Below, piece after piece: positions 8,434 to 17,443 of a DNA stretch of 64,000 bases. The DNA comes from Hyphococcus flavus (lineage in GTDB: Bacteria; Pseudomonadota; Alphaproteobacteria; Caulobacterales; Parvularculaceae). The stretch spans positions 1,255,501-1,319,500 of the forward strand of contig NZ_CP118166.1 in NCBI RefSeq assembly GCF_028748065.1, given 5' to 3'. Made by a program: the position numbers and the translations under genes. The notes under the pieces are model-generated. The model was not told the origin of the DNA, ran no database searches, and saw only the letters and a program-made list of their open reading frames with translations. Numbering within the stretch: the stretch's first letter is position 1; each line of letters opens with the position of its first letter.

Positions 8434-9842
8434 GCTTTCGCCGGCACGGCGTCTTCAGCGGTTTCCGCAGGGTCGTCTACGGCGCCAAGCGGCGTACCGG
8501 GCGCGCGCTGTTCTTCTTTGGGCGGACCCGTTGGCGCATCATCAAATCCTCGAAGGGCGATACGCGCCATATAAACAACCCCGGCAGTGAATATGATCGC
8601 ATAGACAATCATGAAGACGAGCAGTGAGAACGCCACCTGTTCAGCCGGGACCGGCGCAACGCTGTCGGCCGTGCGCAGGGCGCCGTAAACCGTATAGGGC
8701 TGACGTCCGACCTCGGCGACGACCCAGCCGGAAATCACAGCGATGAACCCGAGCGAGCCGCCGGGGACGGCAAGCCAGTGAAAAACGCCCGGCGCTGTCA
8801 GTTTGCCGCTACGCCACAGCCAAAGCCCCCAGAGCCCCAGGCCCAACAGCCCGAGCCCCGCGCCAACCATGATTCGAAAGCTCCAAAAGGTGATGAAAAC
8901 CGGCGGATGTTCCGTATCCGGAAAAGCATCGAGGCCTTTTAAGGGTTTTTCACCACCGACCACCACGTCGCCAAGTCCGGGGATGCCAATCTCGGCGAGA
9001 TTTCGTTTGTTTTCCTGATCGGGAATGGCAAACAGAATTGTCGGCTGACCCTCTTTGGTCTCCCACCACCCTTCCATGGCGGCGACTTTTGCTGGCTGGT
9101 ATTCATGCGCAATCTCGCCTGACCAGTGGCCCGCCCAGATTTGCAATGGCATGAGCACGGCGAGCGTTGCCGCGGCCATGCGCATCTGCCAGCGTGTCGG
9201 ATCGCTCACGCGCGCTCGCAATACCTGCGCGGCGCCGGCGGCAAGCACGACGGCGGCTGTGGTGATGAACGCCGCCAGCATCATGTGAACGTAGCGTGAC
9301 GGAAAGCTGGGGTTGAAAATCACCTCAATCCAGTTGGTGGCGTAAAACCTGCCCTCTGCATCAATCGCGAAGCCTTGCGGCGTCTGCATCCAGCTGTTGG
9401 CGGAAAGAATCCAGAATGCGGAGATCATGGTGCCAATCGCGACCGCAAGGGTTGAGATGAAATGCAGCCGGTTCCCGACCCGCTTCCAGCCGAATAACAT
9501 GACCCCTAGAAAAGTCGCTTCTAGAAAGAACGCTGTCAGGACTTCATAACCCAGAAGAGGCCCGATAACGCTTCCGGTCTTGTCTGCAAAGACGGACCAG
9601 TTGGTGCCGAACTGGTAACTCATGACAACGCCGGAAACGACGCCCATGGCGAAAGCGAGGGCGAAGATTTTCACCCAGTGAAGATAAAGTTTCAAAAAGA
9701 CATCGCGTTTGGTCTTCAGCCACAAACCTTCGAGGACGGCGAGAAAAGCCGCCAGCCCGATCGTGAAAGCCGGGAACATAATGTGGAATGCGATAACGAA
9801 TGCAAACTGCAAACGCGACAGGATGAGAGCGTCAAGTTCCAT
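8430..9842 (-). CDS. cydA: Cytochrome bd-type quinol oxidase subunit I (cyanide-insensitive type)
   Basis: 470 residues from the preferred ATG at 9842 (MELDALILSRLQFAFVIAF), which matches the usual CydA start; upstream in-frame starts (9869, 9953) would add an uncharacteristic N-terminus. Nine helices are expected; the heme-ligand region RLQFAFVIAFHIMFPAFTIG and the GWVVAEVGRQPYTVYG segment near residue 395 are visible. The quinol-binding Q loop is short, as in CioA. Inner-membrane high-affinity oxidase working at low oxygen or under cyanide, sulfide or nitric oxide stress. First gene of the operon; 185 bp separate it from iorB upstream. Confidence 0.93.
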   Translation of the reverse strand: MELDALILSRLQFAFVIAFHIMFPAFTIGLAAFLAVLEGLWLKTKRDVFLKLYLHWVKIFALAFAMGVVSGVVMSYQFGTNWSVFADKTGSVIGPLLGYEVLTAFFLEATFLGVMLFGWKRVGNRLHFISTLAVAIGTMISAFWILSANSWMQTPQGFAIDAEGRFYATNWIEVIFNPSFPSRYVHMMLAAFITTAAVVLAAGAAQVLRARVSDPTRWQMRMAAATLAVLMPLQIWAGHWSGEIAHEYQPAKVAAMEGWWETKEGQPTILFAIPDQENKRNLAEIGIPGLGDVVVGGEKPLKGLDAFPDTEHPPVFITFWSFRIMVGAGLGLLGLGLWGLWLWRSGKLTAPGVFHWLAVPGGSLGFIAVISGWVVAEVGRQPYTVYGALRTADSVAPVPAEQVAFSLLVFMIVYAIIFTAGVVYMARIALRGFDDAPTGPPKEEQRAPGTPLGAVDDPAETAEDAVPAKA

Positions 9843-10027
9843 AAGGACCCCCGCAGCCGGTTCTGACATACAGAACTTAATAACCAGGGCGTTTGCCTGA
9901 TAAGGGGCGCGATCGCCGCAGTGGCGGCATGTCGCAACCTGTACGGTTTGCATACAGACGAAACGCGACTGCCAATCATTATCGAACTTCAGCAGCGCCG
10001 TCAGGAATTGAGCGGGCTAAGGAAATC

Positions 10028-12316
10028 CTACACGCGCAGCTGATCCGCTATAGGCAAATCGCGTATGCGTTTTCCGGTCGCCTGGAAGATCGCATTCGTG
10101 AGCGCCGGGGCGAGCGGCGGCAGCCCCATCTCGCCCATGCCGGCCGGCGGATCGCCATTGTCGATAATATGGGTTTCAACAATCGGCGGCGCCTCGGCGA
10201 TGCGCATTATTGGATACGTATCGAAGTTGCCCGTGACAACGCGGCCGTTTTCGACTGAAATGGCTAGGTGCAGAGCGGTGGAAAGACCGTCATTTACCCC
10301 GGATTCAAGCTGTGCTGCGATGCCGCTCGGGTTCACCACTGTCCCTACGTCCACGGCGGCGACTACGCGTGGGACGCGTAAAGTTCCGTCGCTATCGACC
10401 TCGACATCAACGACCTCGGCGACGTAGCCGCCAAAAGTGAAGTGCCCGGAAATGCCGCGGCCCGAGCCGGCCGGCATTGGCTCCCCGTAACCGCCCCGCT
10501 CGGCGGCGAGGCGAAGACAAGCCGCAAGACGGCCCGGATTGAACACAGGCCCGCCATGGTTTTCGTAAGGCAGATCGCGCGGTTCGCCGAGTATGCGCAA
10601 ACGTAGCTCAAGCGGGTCCTCTCCCCGTTGATGGGCGATTTCGTCAAGGAAGCTCTGGATGACAAAAGCGTTGGCTGTGTGCGCCGGAGCGCGCCAAGAG
10701 CCGCGCGGGGCGCCGGACCTGGCTGAAAAATATTCAAGCCGCATATTGTCCACTAATTGTGCAGGGAAATCGTCCGTATAAAGTTCCGCCTGCCAATAAT
10801 CGGTTTCCGGAAGGTTTGGCCGGCGATAATATTTCGAAGCGCTGGCGAGTCTCTGTGTCCATGCCGTCATCGCGCCGTTTTCATCAAAGGCGGCTTTCAG
10901 ATGATGAACGCCGGAGGGGCGGAAAAAATCATGGCGCGTGTCGTCTTCGCGCGTCCACAGGACCTGAACGGGCCGGCCTGCCGCCTTGCTGACCAGCGCC
11001 GCCTCAGCCACATAGTCATTCGATAGGCGCCGGCCGAACCCGCCGCCGAGCCTGGTTGCTAAGACCTTGATTTTCATGCGGTCTTCCATGCCCAGCACCT
11101 GCGCCACGATACGGCTGGCGCCGGACGGCATCTGCGTTGGCGCGATAATGGTGACGGTACCGTCCTCTTTCACGTCAGCGATGCAGTTCTGCGGTTCCAG
11201 CGGTGAATGAGAGATGTAAGGCTCGAAATATCGAGCTTCATAAACATTGGCGGCGGACGCAACGGCTGCGTCAAAGTCGCCATCATCGCGAACGATTTGG
11301 CCCTCTCCCTCCAGGAGCTCTTCGCAATGGGCGCGGAAGCTGGCGCTTGATTCATCGGCAAAGGGACCGCGATCCCATTCGATCTCAAGGGCCTCGCGGC
11401 CTTTCATCGCCGCCCATGTAGAGTTTGCGACGACGGCGTAACCTTCAGCCTGTACCGTATACGGACCATCAAGCGGCGGCCGATCGATTTTAACGACATC
11501 TATAACGCCGGGGATGGCGCGAGCGGCGCTGTCATCGACGCTGTTTGCAGTTCCATCGAAATAGGGGCACCGGGCGATGACCGCATGCGCCATGCCGGGG
11601 ATTTCCGCATCGATGCCGTAAACCGCCTTACCGGTGACGATGGTTTTGGCGTTCTTTGTTTTCTGCGGCGTGCCGATCAGCGTGAATTCGCTTGCAGGCT
11701 TTAGCGCCGGCTGCTCTTCGGACTGGGCAATCGCGCCGGCTTCTTCGGCGAGCTCGCCATAGGCTGCACGCTGGTTAGATCCATCATGCCTCACAACGCC
11801 GTTGCTGGTTGTCAGCTCGCTAACCGGAACTGACCAGCGCGTCGCGGCGGCCGCAAGAATAAGGTGACGCGCCATGGCGCCGGCCTGCCGCAATCCTTCC
11901 CAATGGCCGGAAACAGAGGTGCTGCCGCCAGAACCCTGGCCGACATATTTCCAGGTATATTGACCGTCCTCAAGCGGCATGATCTCCAAAGGCATCTGGA
12001 CGGTTTCGACACTTTCAAAATCAACATCCAGCTCTTCGGCGATGAGCATAGGGAGAGACGTATCCACGCCTTGACCCATTTCGGGGTTTGGATAGGCGAT
12101 GACGACAGTATTGTCCGGGAGAATTTTTACAAAGCCGCCTATCTGGCCTTCGAACCAGGGGTCAGGCTCAGCCGTCACGGCTTCCGAACGCACTGTTTGG
12201 CGCCCGCAGGCTGTCAGCGGTGCAGCAATCACAAGAGCTCCGGCGGCGCTTGCATAGCGGAAGACATCGCGGCGGTTCATTGATGCAGGCTGTGTATTGA
12301 TCGGGGCGCCGTCCAT
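10028..12316 (-). CDS. iorB: Isoquinoline 1-oxidoreductase-type molybdenum hydroxylase, large subunit
   Basis: 762 residues from ATG 12316, chosen because AAGGAGGTG lies just upstream and the start overlaps the iorA stop (TAATG). A twin-arginine signal (NRRDVFRYASAAGALVIAAPLTACG) shows Tat export of the folded cofactor-loaded enzyme. The rest is the molybdopterin-binding domain of the xanthine dehydrogenase superfamily, with LGGGFGRR and GAPRGSWRAPAHTANAF among the cofactor-contacting segments. It forms a complex with the IorA iron-sulfur subunit. These enzymes hydroxylate N-heterocycles or oxidise aldehydes and pass electrons to the respiratory chain. Actual substrate is unknown; gene symbol reflects subfamily only. 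Confidence 0.87.
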   Translation of the reverse strand: MDGAPINTQPASMNRRDVFRYASAAGALVIAAPLTACGRQTVRSEAVTAEPDPWFEGQIGGFVKILPDNTVVIAYPNPEMGQGVDTSLPMLIAEELDVDFESVETVQMPLEIMPLEDGQYTWKYVGQGSGGSTSVSGHWEGLRQAGAMARHLILAAAATRWSVPVSELTTSNGVVRHDGSNQRAAYGELAEEAGAIAQSEEQPALKPASEFTLIGTPQKTKNAKTIVTGKAVYGIDAEIPGMAHAVIARCPYFDGTANSVDDSAARAIPGVIDVVKIDRPPLDGPYTVQAEGYAVVANSTWAAMKGREALEIEWDRGPFADESSASFRAHCEELLEGEGQIVRDDGDFDAAVASAANVYEARYFEPYISHSPLEPQNCIADVKEDGTVTIIAPTQMPSGASRIVAQVLGMEDRMKIKVLATRLGGGFGRRLSNDYVAEAALVSKAAGRPVQVLWTREDDTRHDFFRPSGVHHLKAAFDENGAMTAWTQRLASASKYYRRPNLPETDYWQAELYTDDFPAQLVDNMRLEYFSARSGAPRGSWRAPAHTANAFVIQSFLDEIAHQRGEDPLELRLRILGEPRDLPYENHGGPVFNPGRLAACLRLAAERGGYGEPMPAGSGRGISGHFTFGGYVAEVVDVEVDSDGTLRVPRVVAAVDVGTVVNPSGIAAQLESGVNDGLSTALHLAISVENGRVVTGNFDTYPIMRIAEAPPIVETHIIDNGDPPAGMGEMGLPPLAPALTNAIFQATGKRIRDLPIADQLRV

Positions 12317-12780
12317 TACGCACCTCCTTTTTTCAGAGCGGCGGCGCGATGAATGGCTTTCCGCAATCGAAAGTACGTACCGCACCGGCAGATGTTGGTG
12401 ACGCCGTTGTTGATGTCTTCATCGCTGGGTTCGGGGTTGTTTTCCAACAGCGCCGCCACAGCCATGATCTGGCCTGCCTGACAATAACCGCACTGGGGAA
12501 CGTCTTCCTCGATCCATGCCTGCTGCACCGGATGAAGATTTTCGCCATCCGCCAGCCCCTCTATTGTCGTAATTTCAGCGCCATCGACGCTGGATACTGG
12601 TGTGACGCAGGACCGGATGGCGGCCCCGTTTACATGGACTGTGCACGCGCCGCATTGCGCGATGCCGCAGCCGTATTTCACACCTTTGGTTCCGGCTTCT
12701 TCTCTTAAATACCAGAGCAGCGGCATTGTTTCATCGCCGTTAAATTCACGTCGTTCGCCGTTCACGGTAAAACGCGTCAT
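12316..12780 (-). CDS. iorA: Isoquinoline 1-oxidoreductase-type [2Fe-2S] subunit
   Basis: 154 residues from ATG 12780, which has GGAGGG nine bases upstream; the in-frame ATG at 12792 lacks this. N-terminal plant-type ferredoxin cluster motif [17 protein letters not shown] and C-terminal all-helical cluster motif [11 protein letters not shown]...NICRCGTY give two [2Fe-2S] clusters. It carries electrons from the molybdenum subunit encoded immediately downstream. It has no signal of its own, so it is expected to be co-exported with the Tat-bearing large subunit. A 257-bp gap with no recognisable signal separates it from the divergent GST gene. Confidence 0.92.
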   Translation of the reverse strand: MTRFTVNGERREFNGDETMPLLWYLREEAGTKGVKYGCGIAQCGACTVHVNGAAIRSCVTPVSSVDGAEITTIEGLADGENLHPVQQAWIEEDVPQCGYCQAGQIMAVAALLENNPEPSDEDINNGVTNICRCGTYFRLRKAIHRAAALKKGGA

Positions 12781-13037
12781 TGGACCCTCCACTGTTTTGA
12801 GCAGCGTATAGAAGTTGCCGCCCCTGGCGACACGGCTTGCCGCAATTTACCGTCACTTCGCCGCACAAGAGGGGCTTTTTGCATCAGATCAAAAATAGCA
12901 CGAAAAGAACTAAGCGGATCCCGTTTTTTGCGCCCTTTTTATCCAGACAAGGGTTCGGATGCTGACTGCAGAAGTTATTTGCACAGGCTGTGACCGAGCC
13001 GCATAAATGGCAGCGATAGGAACAGGAGTTACCCCGC

Positions 13038-13655
13038 ATGTCATTGAAACTGATACACTTTCCCATGACGCGCAGTTTACGCGTCGCTTGGGCGGGCTAT
13101 GAGCTTGGGCTAGAACTCGACATTGAGACACGTCCCTTTGACCGCCCAAAACTTAAAGACCCCGAGTATTTAAAGCTTAATCCGCTGGGCAAAACGCCAG
13201 TGTTTTTTGACGGTGATAAACGCATGGTTGAGTCGGTGGCGATCATCGAATACCTCGCCAATAAATATGCTGACGGCGCGCTGACGAGAAATGTTTCGCA
13301 TACTGATTATGGCGATTATCTGCAGTGGATGCAGTTCGGCGAGGCGGGCATGGGGCTTTATGTCAGTATGCTGATGGGACACACGGTGTTGTTGCCGGAA
13401 GAGCAGCGCATTGAGGTTATGAAGATCTGGTCGATCAACGAAACCACCAATTGCCTGAATTTCATTGAGGCTGAAATCGGGGACAAAGACTATCTGCTCG
13501 GTGATTTTTCCCTATGTGATATTTCCGTTGGGTATTTGTTGTTCCTGCTGAAGGTGACCAGGAACGGCAATCTGATGGGTGAAAAAACATCCAATTATTT
13601 CAACAGGATAAGGGAGCGAGACGCCTGGAAACAGGCGAGCGCGTTGCAGCCCTGA
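13038..13655 (+). CDS. Glutathione S-transferase family protein
   Basis: 205 residues, normal length. Thioredoxin-fold N-terminal domain (residues 1-80) with LNPLGKTPVF and the glutathione-contacting VESVAIIEYLANKY motif, then the all-helical C-terminal domain. The catalytic N-terminal residue region reads HFPMTRSLRV, so a Ser or Arg rather than a canonical Tyr could activate glutathione. Cytosolic detoxification or isomerase role; substrate unknown. GGAG lies nine bases before ATG 13038. Monocistronic, divergent from iorA and convergent with the secreted protein gene at 13715. Confidence 0.88.
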   Translation: MSLKLIHFPMTRSLRVAWAGYELGLELDIETRPFDRPKLKDPEYLKLNPLGKTPVFFDGDKRMVESVAIIEYLANKYADGALTRNVSHTDYGDYLQWMQFGEAGMGLYVSMLMGHTVLLPEEQRIEVMKIWSINETTNCLNFIEAEIGDKDYLLGDFSLCDISVGYLLFLLKVTRNGNLMGEKTSNYFNRIRERDAWKQASALQP

Positions 13656-13686
13656 ATAAAAATGCCGCCGGCGCAAGGCCGGCGGC
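13655..13686 (-). terminator. Intrinsic terminator for the minus-strand gene at 13715-14185
   Basis: GCCGCCGGC (13664-13672), loop GCAAG, GCCGGCGGC (13678-13686): a nine-base-pair GC stem. Read on the minus strand it is followed by ATTTTTATT, which gives the U-rich tail. It also sits at the end of the convergent GST gene, where the tail is poorer. Confidence 0.7.
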
Positions 13687-13714
13687 TCTCCCCCAGAACT
13701 AATATGAATGTCAG

Positions 13715-14185
13715 TTACTCCGTAGCTGGAGCAGCGACGTCTTCTGCTACGGCAGTGGCGGCAGGCTGTGCATCGCAATTGCGCCCCTCATAAAGACCGA
13801 CCATGTAGATCCAGCGCTTTTCAGCGATTGCCTTGCGCATGGCCTCTTCTTCTTTTTTCTTCTTGGATGACCGGCCGAAAAGCCCGCCGACCTGACCGAT
13901 TGCGCCGGCTGCGACGCCGCCGCCTGCGCGCAACGCTGCATGCTGGGCGAGGCTCGTGCCAATATTAGCCATCTGTTCGCCGTCCATCAGACCGCCGGCT
14001 GGCGAGCCGCCAAGGACGACTTCCATATTCGATGCTTCCTCGACCAGTTGATCACAGGAAAGCCGTGCGTCGCCCATTTTCATTGGCTGCGTGAGAATGA
14101 TTTCCGCTGCGGCGTCGTCTTTCGCCGTCGCGGTTGCGCCGAAACAAACGGCTGCAGCGGCTGTCGTAAGGATAATTTTTTTCAT
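13715..14185 (-). CDS. Secreted protein of unknown function
   Basis: 156 residues. Residues 1-21 are a Sec signal peptide (MKKIILTTAAAAVCFGATATA). The mature part has a Cys in DARLSCDQLVEE and one in GRNCDAQP that could pair, a Gly/Ala-rich stretch in the middle (LRAGGGVAAGAIGQVGGLFG) that could insert in a membrane, and a highly basic SSKKKKEEE patch. GGGGG is seven bases upstream of the ATG. The Cys-containing DARLSCxQLxxE element recalls small alphaproteobacterial periplasmic proteins, but no named family was recognised. Monocistronic with its own terminator. Confidence 0.7.
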   Translation of the reverse strand: MKKIILTTAAAAVCFGATATAKDDAAAEIILTQPMKMGDARLSCDQLVEEASNMEVVLGGSPAGGLMDGEQMANIGTSLAQHAALRAGGGVAAGAIGQVGGLFGRSSKKKKEEEAMRKAIAEKRWIYMVGLYEGRNCDAQPAATAVAEDVAAPATE

Positions 14186-14297
14186 GGTTGCCCCCTGAAC
14201 TTTTCACTGGGGCTTTCATGGCGTGGTCAGCGCCATGCGGATTGTAAAATTCCGACATGGCAGGCGATCAATTTATCTTTTCACCTTCTAGGGATCA

Positions 14298-14825
14298 TCA
14301 ACGCGCCGGAAACGCCTTGGGGTTGCGTAAAATAAGAGCGGAAATAAGTGCGATCAGCAGGCCGATGGGGAAGATTTCCGAAAACGTAATTGGTAGCCGA
14401 TACAAGGGGTTAGCGTAATTGGTGACCATCTTGTCCATGTCCTCGATGGCTTTTTCCAGCGTTTCGCCGGTGACCCCGGCCTGACGTTTTGCTTCGATTA
14501 TTCCTTCCGCATACTGACTTGCGAAAGCGTAATCGGTTGAAGCGAGATACGCCTCCCATCCCGCAACGTAAAAGACACCGGCGACAGCAGCGATCGCGAT
14601 GCCCATGCCAAATGCCGGCGCGAATTTTATGATGCCGCCAAGATTGGTGTCGCGATGCCGTTTGACGCCGATAAAGATCATTGACAGAGCGATCAGCATG
14701 ATCAGATAGCCAAAGGCTTGCGATGCGCCAGCACCTTTGCCGTCGCTGAAGACGATGCCGGCGGTCATCACGCTGATGACGATTATGCCGGATATGCTTC
14801 CGTAGATGAGGGCTATTCTGAGCAT
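14298..14825 (-). CDS. DUF4199 family membrane protein
   Basis: 175 residues with four hydrophobic helices (about residues 5-27, 36-54, 66-90, 148-168) and a soluble hairpin of about 50 residues between helices 3 and 4 (ASQYAEGIIEAKRQAGVTGETLEKAIEDM). This layout and the start LIYGSISGIIVISVMTAG match DUF4199, whose function is unknown. AGGAGAAACCC precedes the ATG. It lies 116 bp downstream of the membrane-anchored LuxR-type regulator on the same strand; such pairs recur in alphaproteobacteria, which suggests the regulator and this protein work together. No catalytic residues can be pointed to. Confidence 0.8.
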   Translation of the reverse strand: MLRIALIYGSISGIIVISVMTAGIVFSDGKGAGASQAFGYLIMLIALSMIFIGVKRHRDTNLGGIIKFAPAFGMGIAIAAVAGVFYVAGWEAYLASTDYAFASQYAEGIIEAKRQAGVTGETLEKAIEDMDKMVTNYANPLYRLPITFSEIFPIGLLIALISALILRNPKAFPAR

Positions 14826-14941
14826 GGGTTTCTCCTTTGGTCCGGTTTGCTGATCTTATTGTGGTGGCGGAGAAACATGATCCTGTTTTTTTGGGCTCTC
14901 GCTATCGCCCATAAGGGTGATTTAGCCAAAATTGCATGAAT

Positions 14942-15355
14942 TTACGGGATCAACGACAGGTCTTTCGCCTTCTGAACGGCTTGCGTGCGACGCGAGACAT
15001 CGAGCTTTTCAAAGACTTTGGCGAGGTGCGTTTTCACCGTGTTCGGGGAAATATCGAGCTTGCGGGCTATCTCTTTGTTAGTGAGGCCCTTCGCCAGGAG
15101 TCCCAGCGTTTCGAGTTCGCGGTCGGTCATGCCCAGCGAAGCGATGGCCGCACGGTTCAGTTCAAAGGGCTCCGGCGCGGTTTTCCGGGTGAGGCGATGG
15201 CCGGCCCAGCCGCCCAGCACAGCAAACCCGAGCGCGATGAGGACAATGTACAACTCGCCTGTGAAGACGCGCGTGATGTATTTGTATTCTAGCCATTCGA
15301 GAGCGAAGGCGGCGACGGCCAGAACCGCAGCATAGATCAGGATTGTCCGCGTCAT
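14942..15355 (-). CDS. Membrane-anchored LuxR-type transcriptional regulator
   Basis: 137 residues. Two hydrophobic helices (about 5-22 and 34-52) are followed by a linker and a C-terminal GerE/LuxR helix-turn-helix at about residues 72-135, containing LTNKEIARKLDISPNTVKTHLAKVFEKLDV. There is no receiver or autoinducer domain, so the signal must be sensed by the membrane part, a partner, or proteolysis. The DUF4199 gene downstream is the likely partner or target. ATG 15355 has a weak Shine-Dalgarno. The domain call is secure; how it is controlled is unknown. Confidence 0.87.
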   Translation of the reverse strand: MTRTILIYAAVLAVAAFALEWLEYKYITRVFTGELYIVLIALGFAVLGGWAGHRLTRKTAPEPFELNRAAIASLGMTDRELETLGLLAKGLTNKEIARKLDISPNTVKTHLAKVFEKLDVSRRTQAVQKAKDLSLIP

Positions 15356-15406
15356 GCCCGCTATTCTGGCCAGTATCGGCGTTTGCGCAAGCGCCCAGTG
15401 ACGGGC

Positions 15407-16375
15407 TTATGAGGCTTGTTTCTCATAAAAAACGCCGCATTCGCCGTCTTCAACGGCCCGCCCGGCCTCGACAAGCGCGGCGTGCGCCTCGCGCGGGCGA
15501 TCCGTTGCGATAATGTCGACCCCTTGCGCGGCGATGTCGGCGTAAAGCTGTTCGTACCCTGATCGTTCAATGTCATTGTCAATCGAGTCCCGCCCGCCAA
15601 GCGTGCCGAAAATCACCTCGACATCGCGGCTCGCCAGCATGGAGAAAAGCCTCGGCCTCGGGTCTTCGGTCCCGGTAAAGCCCAGAATGCGATCATCAGG
15701 GATGCCGGACGCGACAGCCCGGTTGAGTTCGGATTGCGTATCCAGCTTGAGCGAGATCATGGCGGCGGGGAGGAGGCTGTGGAGCTTGCGCGCCGAGGCC
15801 ATGGAATAGGCGATCAGGATCACGCGATCCTCCGCACCCTGACGTTTGATTTCATCAGCAACAGCCTCGTATTTGGTTGATCGCTTGAAATCTATTTCGA
15901 GAATGGTTCGCCCTTCTGCCCAGCGAAGCGCGTCGTCAAAACGCGTCGGCGCAAACTGGGTCTCGCGACCGCTATTGTCTTCAAGCCGGAGGGTCTGAAG
16001 GTCAGACCAGCTCATGCCGTCAGCAGCGCCGCCGCCTGTAGTCGTTCGTTCCAGCGTGTCGTCATGCATGAGGTAAAGAACCCCGTCGGACGATGTGGCC
16101 ACGTCTATCTCCATCAGCGCCGGCGTTTGGGTAAGGACTGCGGCCATAGTTTCGAGCGCGTTTTCCGGAAATCCGGGATAGGGCCCGCCACGGTGGGCGG
16201 CGACTATCGCCGCGCCTGTCTCGTCGAGGCAGTCGAAAAACGCGTTGAGTCCCCCTTCGGGATCGACGCGCCAGCCTGGTATGGCCAGATTTTGATCAAG
16301 TGAATCTGTGTCGGTAACAGAATCACTGCAGGCAGACAGGGCTAAAAATGAGCCGGCGATTAACCAACGAATCAT
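15407..16375 (-). CDS. Glycerophosphodiester phosphodiesterase family lipoprotein
   Basis: 322 residues. The N-terminus is a lipoprotein signal with lipobox-like LALSAC (Cys16). The GDPD core shows AAHRGGPYPGFPENALETM (catalytic HR and E), EIDVATSSDGVLYLMHDDTLERTT (metal ligands and second catalytic His) and EIDFKRS. These enzymes cut glycerophosphodiesters to glycerol 3-phosphate and an alcohol. All core residues are present, so it is likely active at the inner face of the outer membrane or in the periplasm. It lies between the quinone oxidoreductase and the LuxR-type gene on one strand, but with no clear functional link. Confidence 0.9.
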   Translation of the reverse strand: MIRWLIAGSFLALSACSDSVTDTDSLDQNLAIPGWRVDPEGGLNAFFDCLDETGAAIVAAHRGGPYPGFPENALETMAAVLTQTPALMEIDVATSSDGVLYLMHDDTLERTTTGGGAADGMSWSDLQTLRLEDNSGRETQFAPTRFDDALRWAEGRTILEIDFKRSTKYEAVADEIKRQGAEDRVILIAYSMASARKLHSLLPAAMISLKLDTQSELNRAVASGIPDDRILGFTGTEDPRPRLFSMLASRDVEVIFGTLGGRDSIDNDIERSGYEQLYADIAAQGVDIIATDRPREAHAALVEAGRAVEDGECGVFYEKQAS

Positions 16376-16391
16376 TTGATTTTCTTTCGTT

Positions 16392-17360
16392 TTAAGGGGT
16401 CAGGATAATCGCGCCCGTGCTTTCGCCGCTTTCCAGCAGGCGATGCGCATTGGCCACTTCTGCGAGCTTAAAAGTATGGCCAATCTTGGGTTTGAGCGCG
16501 CCGCGCGCCGCCATGTCGAACAAGGCCTCTGCCATGGCCGGAAGCCGGTCCGGCGTGGCGTAGTGAAAGAGCGTCGGGCGGGTGAGGGTCAGCGATCCGC
16601 GCCTTGAAAGCTCCAGAGGGGCGACAGCCGGGACAGGCCCGGAGGCGTTGCCATAGGTCACCATGTGGCCGCGCATGGCGAGGCTGTCGAGCGAGGCTTC
16701 GAACGTCGCCGCGCCGACAGAGTCATAAGCGACCTGCACGCCGAGCCCGCCGGTCAGGTTCCTGACATCCGTTGCAATCGAGTCCGTCATTGTACGGACG
16801 ATAATGTCATCAGCGCCGTTATCTTTCGCAATAGCGACCTTTGATTCATTACCGACTACGGCGATCACTCGTGCGCCGATATGCTTCGCCCATTGGGTCA
16901 GGAGAACGCCGACGCCGCCAGCGGCTGCATGTATAAGGCAGGCGTCATCCTGCGTGAGCGGGAATACCTGGCGCACCAGCATTTCAACAGTGAGGCCTTT
17001 AAGAAAAATCGCCGCCGCAACCTCGTCGCTGACGCCGTCAGGTATTTTCGCCGTCAGTGCGGCGCTGATGTTTGCCTCCCCGGCGTAAGCGCCGCCGCCC
17101 ATATGGACGACCCGGTCGCCGGCTTTGAGCCCCTCAACCCCCTCGCCCACGGCCTCGATCACTCCGGCGGCTTCCTTGCCCAGGATGGCGGGCATTGAAA
17201 TGGGATAGAGCCCGGTGCGCTGGTAAATATCGATGAAATTCAATCCGATAGCCGAATGGCGCACCCTGACCTGCCCGCCAGACGGCGCCGGCAGATCATG
17301 TTCGCGTAATTCAAAGTTTTCCGGTCCGCCCGGTTCGTCGATAAAGACCGCTTTGCTCAT
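16392..17360 (-). CDS. Quinone oxidoreductase-like (MDR family) NADPH dehydrogenase
   Basis: 322 residues from ATG 17360 (MSKAVFIDEPGG), chosen because AAAGGAG lies upstream; an in-frame extension to 17426 lacks family similarity. N-terminal GroES-like fold with ILGKEAAGVIEAVGEGVEGLKAGDRV, then a Rossmann domain with AAAGGVGVLLTQWAKHIGARVI as the NADP-binding turn. No catalytic-zinc Cys/His set is visible, which fits the zeta-crystallin/QorA branch of one-electron quinone reductases. Cytosolic. Sixteen bases upstream of the GDPD gene, so possibly co-transcribed. Divergent from DUF6489-mnmE. Confidence 0.9.
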   Translation of the reverse strand: MSKAVFIDEPGGPENFELREHDLPAPSGGQVRVRHSAIGLNFIDIYQRTGLYPISMPAILGKEAAGVIEAVGEGVEGLKAGDRVVHMGGGAYAGEANISAALTAKIPDGVSDEVAAAIFLKGLTVEMLVRQVFPLTQDDACLIHAAAGGVGVLLTQWAKHIGARVIAVVGNESKVAIAKDNGADDIIVRTMTDSIATDVRNLTGGLGVQVAYDSVGAATFEASLDSLAMRGHMVTYGNASGPVPAVAPLELSRRGSLTLTRPTLFHYATPDRLPAMAEALFDMAARGALKPKIGHTFKLAEVANAHRLLESGESTGAIILTP

Positions 17361-17443
17361 TGAGGCAGCTCCTTTTCCGGTCTTACATATTGCGGCGCGA
17401 CCGCCTTGGCGAGTAGGTAACGCCAAAGCTTTACGAGGCCAAA

